Positions 8,961 through 16,243 of a DNA stretch of 64,000 bases are shown here, in pieces. Source of the DNA: Vibrio mytili (lineage in GTDB: Bacteria > Pseudomonadota > Gammaproteobacteria > Enterobacterales > Vibrionaceae); the NCBI RefSeq assembly GCF_000830505.1, contig NZ_JXOK01000076.1, positions 58,373 to 122,372 of the forward strand. Direction: 5' to 3'. The notes under the pieces were generated by a model, which saw nothing but the letters and a program-made list of their open reading frames with translations, had not been told where the DNA came from and made no database searches. A program made the position numbers and the translations under genes. Each line of letters begins with the position of its first letter. Within the stretch, counting starts at the first letter, position 1.

Positions 8961-9599
8961 ATGCTCAGCAAACAGACATTAATCAGTATAGACGATGCGC
9001 TTCCGGGACGAGAGCAAGCCATGCAAATTGAAGATAAGCATTTTGTAAATCACGCTAGTCTCACCGAGCCATTACAACCTCACCAACAACAAGTCTTGCT
9101 AGGTATGGGCTGCTTCTGGGGGGCGGAACGCCTGTTTTGGCAACTCGAAGGTGTCGTATCAACCTCAGTAGGCTACTCTGGCGGATACACCAAAAACCCA
9201 ACTTATGACGAAGTCTGCACGGGAAAAACCGGCCATGCGGAAGTCGTCAGAGTCGTCTTCGATGAGCGTGTTATTTCGTTGCAACAGCTGCTGGCTGTGT
9301 TCTGGGAAAAACACGACCCAACCCAAGGAATGCGTCAAGGCAACGATCTTGGTACACAGTATCGCTCGGCTATCTACACTTACTCGCAAGAGCAACAGGC
9401 CATCGCTGAGCAATCAAAACATCAGTATCAACAAGCCCTGCAAGAAGAGCAGAGATCGGCTATCACAACGGAAATACAATCAGCGGGTGCGTACTATTTT
9501 GCAGAAACCTACCACCAGCAATATCTCGCTAAGAACCCTGACGGATACTGTGGCATCGGAGGAACAGGAGTTTGTTTCCCGCCAAGCCTGCAAAAATAA
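8961..9599 (+). CDS. msrA: peptide-methionine (S)-S-oxide reductase MsrA
   Basis: MsrA reduces methionine-S-sulfoxide in proteins and is recycled by thioredoxin. The 212 residues equal the E. coli length. The catalytic motif GCFWGAE is near residue 52, and the C-terminal resolving cysteines lie in GYCGIGGTGVCFP. ATG 8961 (MLSKQTLISIDDALPGRE) follows AAAGGA. An in-frame TTG at 8934 lies inside a repeat remnant and is rejected as the start. A bidirectional terminator separates it from convergent ytfK. Confidence 0.97.
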   Translation: MLSKQTLISIDDALPGREQAMQIEDKHFVNHASLTEPLQPHQQQVLLGMGCFWGAERLFWQLEGVVSTSVGYSGGYTKNPTYDEVCTGKTGHAEVVRVVFDERVISLQQLLAVFWEKHDPTQGMRQGNDLGTQYRSAIYTYSQEQQAIAEQSKHQYQQALQEEQRSAITTEIQSAGAYYFAETYHQQYLAKNPDGYCGIGGTGVCFPPSLQK

Positions 9600-9624
9600 A
9601 GCGTGTAAATTGTGTAAATACAAC

Positions 9625-9649
9625 AAGAGCGACCTAGGTCGCTCTTTAT
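9625..9649. terminator. bidirectional terminator between msrA and ytfK
   Basis: A perfect palindrome centred on CCTAGG (GAGCGACCTAGGTCGCTC with AA/TT flanks), with a T-rich 3' side on the plus strand. The CCTAGG centre is the hexamer that dominates the large repeat family later in the window. Confidence 0.85.
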
Positions 9650-9667
9650 CGCGTCGCTGTCCACTGA

Positions 9668-9874
9668 TCAGCCAGACAACGTGGATATGGCCTGATTCAC
9701 TTCTTTAAAAACGCTCAGTCTTTTATGGTCATTCACATCAGGGAGTAACACTTTGCCGTTGTCAAAATCAAAACTGCCAACGCCAGCAATGAAGAACTGT
9801 CCCTTAAATAATGTCTTAACGAAACGAGCCACTTGTAGTGGTCGATATACTGCGAACTCGCGTAACATAACCAT
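9668..9874 (-). CDS. ytfK: DUF1107 protein YtfK, stringent-response modulator
   Basis: A 68-residue DUF1107 protein. In E. coli YtfK binds SpoT and favours ppGpp accumulation during phosphate and fatty-acid starvation; the same role is inferred here. The sequence LREFAVYRPLQVARFVKTLF is followed by an FDFDNGKVLLP beta segment and a C-terminal helix. The start at 9874 is preceded by AGGTG; an ATG at 9868 is an alternative. It lies beside msrA and ytfJ as in E. coli. Confidence 0.9.
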   Translation of the reverse strand: MVMLREFAVYRPLQVARFVKTLFKGQFFIAGVGSFDFDNGKVLLPDVNDHKRLSVFKEVNQAISTLSG

Positions 9875-10142
9875 AATTCACCTCAACTCCTTTGAGAACA
9901 TATAGAGTGATACTCCTTAGCACTCTACAGTCGCAATATGCGACGGGCTTCATTTTAGCAAATTTTGATTACAACGCAACATTACACTACCGCATACGTT
10001 AAAAAAATGTTACACAATGTAATACTGCTACTCTTATCGCTATCTGGGTAAGTAACTAAACAACTTGTCGCGACTTTACCTCGCTAGAGTGTTTAACTAG
10101 TTATTTAGATTGATATTATTGACACTTATGGAACATAAAAAT

Positions 10143-10694
10143 ATGAAAACGAAGACTCTCCTACCACTACTTTTATCTCTCTCGTCACCGCTTGCCTTTG
10201 CGCATAACCTATCGATTGGTGATACGGTTCAGCCAGTAAGTGTCAACGCTTATGGTGAAATTGTCATGCAAGGTGAAGGGGTGGCCTACCAGCCATGGAC
10301 AACACAACAAATGCTTGGCAAAGTTCGTGTCATTCAAGCTATCGCAGGACGCAGCAGCGCGAAAGAAATGAACGCGCCGTTGATGTCAGCGATTACCCAA
10401 GCAAAATTTGCTGAAGAAAATTACCAAACGACAACGATCATTAATCAAGATGATGCAATTTGGGGAACTGGCTCATTTGTGAAGTCATCCGCGCAAGACA
10501 GTAAAAAGACATATCCTTGGTCGTCAATGGTGCTGGATGAAAACGGAAACGTCGCTCAAGCGTGGGATTTACAGCCTGAGAGCTCTGCTATTATCGTTCA
10601 GGATAAACAAGGGAAAGTGTTGTTTGTGAAAGAAGGGGCTTTAACTCAATCTGAAATCGAACAAGTCATCAAGCTGATTAAACAAAATATTTAA
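10143..10694 (+). CDS. ytfJ: YtfJ family periplasmic protein
   Basis: A 183-residue secreted protein of the YtfJ family, which has a thioredoxin-like fold and no established substrate. The signal peptide MKTKTLLPLLLSLSSPLAFA is followed by HNLSIGDTVQPVSVNAYGE. No CXXC pair is present, as expected for this family. I chose ATG 10143, which begins the signal peptide; ATG 10128 would add five residues. Convergent terminators are not obvious downstream. Confidence 0.88.
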   Translation: MKTKTLLPLLLSLSSPLAFAHNLSIGDTVQPVSVNAYGEIVMQGEGVAYQPWTTQQMLGKVRVIQAIAGRSSAKEMNAPLMSAITQAKFAEENYQTTTIINQDDAIWGTGSFVKSSAQDSKKTYPWSSMVLDENGNVAQAWDLQPESSAIIVQDKQGKVLFVKEGALTQSEIEQVIKLIKQNI

Positions 10695-10815
10695 TTTTTC
10701 CCTGACTCCTGGCTTTCACCTGCTGGGAGTCAATTTTCCTTTCCGCTAGGCCTGCCAAGACACCAATCTCTGTTGAATTTTCTTGAGAAAAGAGTGAACT
10801 TTTGTCAAAAACAAG

Positions 10816-10830
10816 TGTTATATTATAACA
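10816..10830. promoter_or_regulatory. Zur box upstream of zrgA
   Basis: TGTTATATTATAACA is a perfect 7-1-7 palindrome that matches the gammaproteobacterial Zur consensus core TGTTATAnTATAACA. It lies 106 bases before the zrgA start. It indicates zinc-dependent repression of the downstream zinc operon. Confidence 0.88.
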
Positions 10831-10935
10831 ATTAGTAGTTTTAATACGCACCATCATGATGATGCGACTTACTTTCGTCTTTATACCACAATACTCGCGA
10901 TTGATAGGGTATATAACTAGAATTAGGGAAAGAAA

Positions 10936-11628
10936 ATGTCACCAAAACACGCTTTAGCTCTTGTTATTGGCCTCGCTTTATCCACGGCAGCAAACGCAGA
11001 AGAATTTCGTCAGCACGAAGCTCATGTTCATGGGCACGTAGAATTTAACATCGCTCAAGATGGCAAAGATCTGTTAGTTGAAATAACAGCACCAGGCGCC
11101 GATGTGGTTGGCTTTGAGCATGCTCCTGAAAATGAATCCCAAGAACATACACTCAAGCATGCATTAAGCACGCTGGAAGATGCCAATGCAGTACTGACTA
11201 TCAACTCACAAGCTCAATGTGAGATAGAAGAAGTCGACGTGACCAACACGTTGGGTGCCGCGCATAGTGAACATGAACATCATCATGATGCCGATGAGCA
11301 CGAAGGCCACGAACATCACCACGATGCCGATGAACACGAAGGCCATGAGCATCACCACGATGCCGATGAACACGAAGGCCATGAGCATCATCACGATGCT
11401 GACGAGCACGAAGGTCATGAGCATCACCATCATGAAGGACATGAACACGGTGAGTTTAACGTCCAATATCGCTACAGCTGTGAACAAGTTACCAAGCTCA
11501 GCAATATCGAAACTGACTGGTTCAATCAATTCCCATCAACTGAGTCTATCGGTGTTAACCTGTTCACAGACACCACACAGTCAGCGCTTAGCCTGAGCAA
11601 AGACAATACCAACATTGAAATCAAATAA
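10936..11628 (+). CDS. zrgA: His-rich periplasmic zinc protein ZrgA (DUF2796)
   Basis: A 230-residue exported protein resembling ZrgA of Vibrio cholerae, part of a Zur-regulated zinc uptake system. A signal peptide (about 1-21, ending ANA) is followed by the DUF2796 start REHxxHVHGHVEFNIA-like segment. A metal-binding domain follows, in which four copies of the 12-residue unit EHHHDADEHEGH carry many histidines (about residues 114-161). The C-terminal half contains FNVQYRYSCEQ, typical of the family. ATG 10936 follows an A/G-rich site. It is the first gene of the zinc operon, behind the Zur box. Confidence 0.92.
   Translation: MSPKHALALVIGLALSTAANAEEFRQHEAHVHGHVEFNIAQDGKDLLVEITAPGADVVGFEHAPENESQEHTLKHALSTLEDANAVLTINSQAQCEIEEVDVTNTLGAAHSEHEHHHDADEHEGHEHHHDADEHEGHEHHHDADEHEGHEHHHDADEHEGHEHHHHEGHEHGEFNVQYRYSCEQVTKLSNIETDWFNQFPSTESIGVNLFTDTTQSALSLSKDNTNIEIK
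11275..11418 (+). repeat. 4 x 36 bp in-frame tandem repeat in zrgA
   Basis: Four head-to-tail 36 bp units (11275, 11311, 11347, 11383), each encoding EHHHDADEHEGH. They differ mainly at synonymous sites (CAT/CAC, GAA/GAG), and a partial fifth unit follows. Such arrays can change copy number by slippage, which would alter zinc-buffering capacity. Confidence 0.95.
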
Positions 11629-11632
11629 TATT

Positions 11633-11667
11633 AAAGGCGTGTAAGTACCTACTTACACGCCTTTTTT
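11633..11667 (+). terminator. internal terminator/attenuator after zrgA
   Basis: A 15 bp perfect stem, AAAGGCGTGTAAGTA paired with TACTTACACGCCTTT, ends in a T-run. It begins five bases after the zrgA stop and ends 11 bases before the ABC ATPase start. It should make zrgA more abundant than the transporter proteins. Confidence 0.9.
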
Positions 11668-11677
11668 GGTAACCACT

Positions 11678-12514
11678 ATGATTGATTCCGTCTCATCCAG
11701 CGTTGTTCAACTCGACAATGCCCAATTTTATTGGCCCGGTTCAGACAGCGCGACCATCAATATTCCTCACCTCCACATTAACTCAGGTGAACATATCTTT
11801 ATCAAAGGTCCGAGCGGCTGCGGCAAGTCAACTCTGTTAGCCCTGCTTACTGGTATTAATACCCTTAGTAGCGGTTCACTCTCGGTTTTAGGTACAGAAC
11901 TGTCTGACTTAAGCGCAAGTCAAAGAGACAAGTTTCGTGCCGACCATATCGGTTATATCTTCCAGCAATTCAATTTATTACCGTATCTCAATGTCCTAGA
12001 TAATGTATTGCTGCCTTGTCAATTCAGTAACATAAGGCGTGATAGAGTCGCCCCCAATGCCAACCATCAAATGCTCACGAAACAAGCCTCAGAATTATTG
12101 GAGCGACTGCACTTACCCAAAACCTTGCATCAGCGTTCAGTGTCGGAGCTGAGTATTGGTCAACAACAGCGTGTTGCGGCAGCACGAGCATTGATAGGAC
12201 ACCCGGCGTTAGTAATTGCTGACGAACCGACATCTGCACTGGACCACGATAATCGTATGGCCTTCATTGAACTGTTAATGGAACAAGCGCATCACGCCAG
12301 CGCAACGCTAGTATTTGTTAGCCACGACCCTACGTTAGAAACCTTGTTTGATCGCACGATTCACCTTCCTGACATCAACCAAAGTAGTACTCCAGGAGCT
12401 TATCATGAGCGCCGTGGTCAAATTGGCATGGAAAAGCTTGATGAACCGAAAAACCACGGCATTGTTGACGATCATGACCGTCGCTATTTCCGTGGTGCTT
12501 CTACTGGGTGTTGA
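11678..12514 (+). CDS. ABC transporter ATP-binding protein of the zinc (zrg) operon
   Basis: A LolD/MacB-type ATPase, probably powering the adjacent permease. Walker A GPSGCGKST is at residues 44-52, the Q-loop lies in FQQFNLLPYLNVLDN, and the signature reads SELSIGQQQR (LSIGQ instead of LSGGQ). Walker B is LVIADEPTSALD and the H-loop is FVSHD. The 278 residues exceed the usual ~230: after about residue 233 the frame overlaps the permease gene by 110 bases and encodes a non-family tail. This could be genuine, or another one-base error near 12385. ATG 11678 is preferred over TTG 11666, which lies in the terminator. Confidence 0.88.
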   Translation: MIDSVSSSVVQLDNAQFYWPGSDSATINIPHLHINSGEHIFIKGPSGCGKSTLLALLTGINTLSSGSLSVLGTELSDLSASQRDKFRADHIGYIFQQFNLLPYLNVLDNVLLPCQFSNIRRDRVAPNANHQMLTKQASELLERLHLPKTLHQRSVSELSIGQQQRVAAARALIGHPALVIADEPTSALDHDNRMAFIELLMEQAHHASATLVFVSHDPTLETLFDRTIHLPDINQSSTPGAYHERRGQIGMEKLDEPKNHGIVDDHDRRYFRGASTGC

Positions 12515-13663
12515 GCGCATCCGTACTGAGGCAAAAGACAGCTTCGCGAATACCATCTCAGGCACTGATCTCATCATTGGTGGTCGCTCTGGGCAAGTGA
12601 ATTTACTGCTTTATTCCGTATTTCGAATTGGCAACGCCACCAATAACATCGACTGGAAGAGCTACCAAGAATTCAGTCACCACAAAGCGGTCGACTGGGC
12701 GATCCCAATTTCACTAGGAGACTCCCATAAAGGCTTTCGTGTCATGGGAACCAATCACAGTTATTTTGAGCATTATCGCTACGGAAGTAAGCAACCACTT
12801 ACTTTTTCTCACGGTACTGAGTTTCATGGCTTGTTTGAAACCGTCATTGGCTCCGATGTGGCGAAAAAACTGGGTTATCACATTGGCAGTGAGATTATTA
12901 TTGCTCACGGAATCAGTGATGTCGCGTTCAGCCGTCACGATCATCTTCCGTTTAAAGTCGTCGGCGTTTTAGCTCCAACGGGCACCCCTGTCGATAAAAC
13001 GGTGCATGTTTCTCTAGAAGCTATCGAAGCCATTCATGTTGGCTGGGAAAGCGGAGCCCGTTTGGGACCCACCCCAACCGCAGAGCAACTCAAACAGCGA
13101 GATTTTCAACCCAAACAGATCACCGCAATGTTGGTCGGATTGAAATCGCGTATCCAAGCCTTTGCCCTGCAGCGACAAATCAACACGTACCCGAAAGAAC
13201 CTCTCAGCGCAATTATGCCTGGTGTCGCACTGCATGAACTATGGGGAATGATGTCCGTGGCCGAACAAGCTTGATGGCAGTATCTGGCTTTGTCGTGGTA
13301 GCTGGATTGCTCGGCATGTTGAGCAGCTTACTTACTAGCCTGCAAGAGCGGCGCCGTGAAATGGCAATACTTAGAGCAATGGGGGCAAGACCGATGCATG
13401 TGTTTTCATTGCTGATCAGTGAGGCAAGTTTGCTCACAGCCGCAGGCATCATTAGCGGCGTGGTCGGACTCTATTCAGTGCTCTTGTTGCTGCAACCTTT
13501 CGTGCAACAGCAATACGGGATCCACTTGTCCCTTAATGTTCTTTCTTCATACGAATGGATGCTGCTTGGATTTGTTCAATGTGCTGGTATCATGATTGGA
13601 TTCATTCCTGCATTCCGCGCGTATCGGCAATCACTCAGTGACGGAATGACCATAAGGATCTAA
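12405..13663 (+). CDS. MacB-like ABC permease of the zinc operon, frameshifted near 13270
   Basis: An FtsX/MacB-type permease that with one restored base would be 419 residues long. The N-terminal anchor MSAVVKLAWKSLMNRKTTAL is followed by a transmembrane helix and a large periplasmic domain. After the shift come three helices (AVSGFVVVAGLLGML and two more) with the cytoplasmic loop RREMAILRAMGARP typical of FtsX proteins. The frame stops at GCTTGATGG (about 13269); one extra base would join VAEQA to LMAVSGF. ATG 12405 has a CCAGGAG site. A sequencing error is more likely than decay. Confidence 0.85.
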
Positions 13664-13667
13664 TACG

Positions 13668-14162
13668 ATGTGGAAAAAAATACTCGCAGGTGCCCTACTA
13701 CTGATGTCATTCGCAGCTCCTGCCGTGGCGAATGACAAGCCACTAAAACTCGATTGGATTGATCTTATTCCCGAATCGGAACGAGATATGTTCGATAGCA
13801 TCGGTATGCCCGCCACCGACCACACTGGTGGCGCAGCAAAACAATCGAAGATCGGTGGAGTCAGAACAGAGCTGAATGGCAGTGAGGTGAAGATTCCTGG
13901 GTTTGTTATCCCGCTCGAAGGGGATGCGAATACCGTGACTGAATTTTTATTGGTGCCTTATTTTGGGGCCTGTATCCACGTGCCGCCACCGCCACCAAAC
14001 CAAATCGTTTACGTAAAATTCCCGAAAGGAGCGCCCGTTCAGGAATTATGGGATATCGTCTACGTGGTGGGGAAACTTAAAACAGAAATGACCAGTCTTG
14101 AACTTGCAGAAACAGGCTACATGATAGAAGGCGAAAGCATTGAAGCATACGATGACATGTAG
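13668..14162 (+). CDS. DUF3299 domain exported protein of the zinc operon
   Basis: A 164-residue exported protein. The signal peptide (about 1-21, ending AVA) is followed by a DUF3299 domain with the conserved segments KIPGFVIPLEGD and the strongly conserved FGACIHVPPPPPN, which contains a Cys-x-His pair. The gene begins five bases after the permease stop, so it belongs to the same operon. In V. cholerae a homologous gene closes the zrg operon. Its biochemical role in zinc import is not known. Confidence 0.87.
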   Translation: MWKKILAGALLLMSFAAPAVANDKPLKLDWIDLIPESERDMFDSIGMPATDHTGGAAKQSKIGGVRTELNGSEVKIPGFVIPLEGDANTVTEFLLVPYFGACIHVPPPPPNQIVYVKFPKGAPVQELWDIVYVVGKLKTEMTSLELAETGYMIEGESIEAYDDM

Positions 14163-14304
14163 AGTACAGTAATGTGAAGCTTACAAAGTGGAAGCTGTCA
14201 TCTTTAAGCAGAACGAAAACACGTTGAGGCGTCGTTTGGCGCCTTTAACTAATAGCACACCTGCCCAGCTCAACAGAGTATGCCTTACCCACCGCGGTCA
14301 CGGT

Positions 14305-14409
14305 CTACATAATATAGCGCGATAAATACGCCAACACACTGACATAAAGCACCAAAAGAAACGCAATCGACAGGTGCTTTTTCAGTTTGCTCACATTCGA
14401 TAGCCTCAT
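14305..14409 (-). CDS. possible 34-residue single-pass membrane peptide
   Basis: A short open frame: basic head MRLSNVSKLKKH, one hydrophobic helix LSIAFLLVLYVSVLAYL and tail SRYIM. A near-ideal GGAGG ribosome site lies at 14414-14418, four bases before the ATG. A Fur-like sequence lies about 35 bases upstream (14442-14457) in an A/T-rich promoter-like stretch. I recognise no family. The surrounding 14163-14546 stretch holds nothing else of note. The good ribosome site and membrane pattern support it; the size argues for caution. Confidence 0.5.
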   Translation of the reverse strand: MRLSNVSKLKKHLSIAFLLVLYVSVLAYLSRYIM

Positions 14410-14441
14410 CACCCCTCCAAAATAATCATAACAATTTTAAC

Positions 14442-14457
14442 AAGTCATTATCATTTT
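14442..14457. promoter_or_regulatory. Fur-box-like sequence
   Basis: AAGTCATTATCATTTT matches about half of the Fur consensus (nAATCATTATCA). It lies between the possible 34-residue peptide gene (minus) and the TIGR03899 gene (plus), so it could control either. The other half of the 19 bp consensus is weak. Confidence 0.4.
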
Positions 14458-14561
14458 GAATAGCTTTATTCGTTCAAAATCTGAGACCCTTCTCTAGTCG
14501 CTTCACACAATAAGGTGTAAATTGGAGCAAGCATTAGCTGCAGCTCTTGGTAGGAACATTA

Positions 14562-15467
14562 ATGGCAGAACCAACAAAACAACCTGTTGTCATCGAACAT
14601 CAGACCAACTCACAAACAAATAACAGCAAAGATAAAAAACAAAGCTATATCAAAGACAGCGCAAGCCGAATAAAAAGCATCGCCCAAATTTATGGCCTAG
14701 ATGCACGATTGCAAGACGCACCTCCTGCCAAATCCGCACTTGAACGCGCTCAGATTCGTGAGCAACGACGCCAAGAACAGCGGCAAAAAAACCTCGAGAA
14801 GATTTTGAAGTTAGCGCACAGCTCATGCCGGGATGAAACCGCGGGCGAACCCGATCAAGACTGGCTGTACCGTTTTTTCGATATGGCGCAGGACATCCAC
14901 AATAGCTCGATGCAGAAACTATGGGCGCAAGTGATGAAGCGCGAGGTCACTAACCCAGGCTCAACATCAATGAAGGCTTTGAAAATCCTCAAAGATATGT
15001 CGCCTAAAGAGGCGCAAACGTTACAGAAAGCCGCGTCTCTGGCGTGCAGTTTTGGTGGTGATAACAGTAAAAAGTTACTGATTGGCTACAAGGCCCATGG
15101 CGGGATTTTTAGTTTTGGCAAACGGGATACCACCAGCAACTTAAACATGGGGAACTTTCAGCTTCCCTACTCAAGCATGCTCGTGTTGATCGAATTAGGA
15201 CTGCTGCATAATACCGAACTAGAGTCTGGAGAAATCAGTATCGACACGCCACTCATACTGGCTTACCAAGGAAAAAACCTGTCACTTCAGGTCAATAGCA
15301 AAGGCGTTCGATTACGTTATTACCGCTTTACTCCCACCGGCAACGAGCTGTGTACACTACTCGGAAACAAACACAATGCAGAGTATTACGATCACATGGT
15401 GACCCTATTGAACCATAAATTTAGTGTGCATACGGATACCAGCGGCAGTGTCGATCTTAGCGTTTAG
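14562..15467 (+). CDS. TIGR03899 family protein
   Basis: A 301-residue cytoplasmic protein of unknown function that matches my recollection of the TIGR03899 family found in Vibrio and Shewanella. The N-terminal 60 residues are polar. A charged helix follows (RAQIREQRRQEQRQKNLEKIL, about 62-83). The central region DWLYRFFDMAQDIHNSSMQKLWAQVMKREV resembles DUF2806-type proteins. The C-terminal half is beta-rich (LPYSSMLVLIELGLLHNTELE). ATG 14562 follows TAGGAA. It stands alone between the zinc operon and cysC. Confidence 0.8.
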   Translation: MAEPTKQPVVIEHQTNSQTNNSKDKKQSYIKDSASRIKSIAQIYGLDARLQDAPPAKSALERAQIREQRRQEQRQKNLEKILKLAHSSCRDETAGEPDQDWLYRFFDMAQDIHNSSMQKLWAQVMKREVTNPGSTSMKALKILKDMSPKEAQTLQKAASLACSFGGDNSKKLLIGYKAHGGIFSFGKRDTTSNLNMGNFQLPYSSMLVLIELGLLHNTELESGEISIDTPLILAYQGKNLSLQVNSKGVRLRYYRFTPTGNELCTLLGNKHNAEYYDHMVTLLNHKFSVHTDTSGSVDLSV

Positions 15468-15511
15468 CGATGACATCAAAAGATAACAATGAGAGACAAG
15501 GGTAACTATGA

Positions 15512-15556
15512 AACTAAAAGAGCTTTGGGCGACTTCTCACCGCAAAGCTCTTGTCT
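15512..15556. terminator. terminator between TIGR03899 gene and cysC
   Basis: The stem AGAGCTTTG (15519-15527) pairs with CAAAGCTCT (15543-15551) around a 15-base loop. On the minus strand it is followed by TTTTAGTTT, so it terminates cysC; it can also serve the convergent plus-strand gene. Confidence 0.75.
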
Positions 15557-15601
15557 AATATTTCGACCTATTGACCATCAATGATCCAAAAGGTGACATC
15601 A

Positions 15602-16219
15602 CTAACGGATGACACCGCGCTGCTTAAGATCGTCGATACATAACTCAACCAGCTCTTCAACACTCTTTTCACCTGCTGGCAAGTCAATCTCTGGGTGCTC
15701 TGGAGCTTGGTACTCAGAATCAATCCCTGTGAAGTTGGGGATCTCACCTGCACGGGCTTTTTGATACAAACCTTTCGGATCACGTCCTTCACATACCTCA
15801 AGCGAAGCATTGACGAACACTTCAATAAATTCACCTTCAGGCAATAAATCCCGCACGAGTTGACGCTCAGCACGGTGCGGCGAAATAAATGCAGACAGGA
15901 CAATCAGGCCAGCGTCAGCCATCAACTTAGTCAGTTCACCGATACGGCGAATATTTTCTCGACGGTCCTGTTCCGAAAAGCCTAAATCACTGCATAAACC
16001 ATGACGAACATTATCCCCGTCCAGCAAATATGTGTGATACCCCAATGAGGCTAAGCGGTTTTCAAGCGCACCAGCGACGGTAGACTTACCCGCACCAGAT
16101 AGCCCCGTAAACCATAGTACGGCTGGTTTTTGTTTCTTGAGCTCAGCACGAAACTGTTTATCAACCGAGTGCTGATGCCAGACAATGTTTTCATCTTTTA
16201 CCGTCGATTCGGCAGTCAT
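15602..16219 (-). CDS. cysC: adenylylsulfate kinase
   Basis: CysC phosphorylates APS to PAPS in assimilatory sulfate reduction. It has 205 residues (E. coli 201). The P-loop GLSGAGKS is at residues 39-46, followed by the family segments LLDGDNVRHGLCSDLGF and SAFISPHRAERQLVRDL. ATG 16219 follows AAGGA six bases upstream; an in-frame start at 16243 would add eight residues and is less likely. It lies 24 bases downstream of the SLC13 permease gene on the same strand. Confidence 0.97.
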   Translation of the reverse strand: MTAESTVKDENIVWHQHSVDKQFRAELKKQKPAVLWFTGLSGAGKSTVAGALENRLASLGYHTYLLDGDNVRHGLCSDLGFSEQDRRENIRRIGELTKLMADAGLIVLSAFISPHRAERQLVRDLLPEGEFIEVFVNASLEVCEGRDPKGLYQKARAGEIPNFTGIDSEYQAPEHPEIDLPAGEKSVEELVELCIDDLKQRGVIR

Positions 16220-16243
16220 AACGTATCCTTGTAAATATCGCAA

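Noticed and set aside
15508..15558. 16-codon frame MKLKELWATSHRKALV
   Set aside because: It coincides with the terminator hairpin between two convergent genes and has no conserved character.
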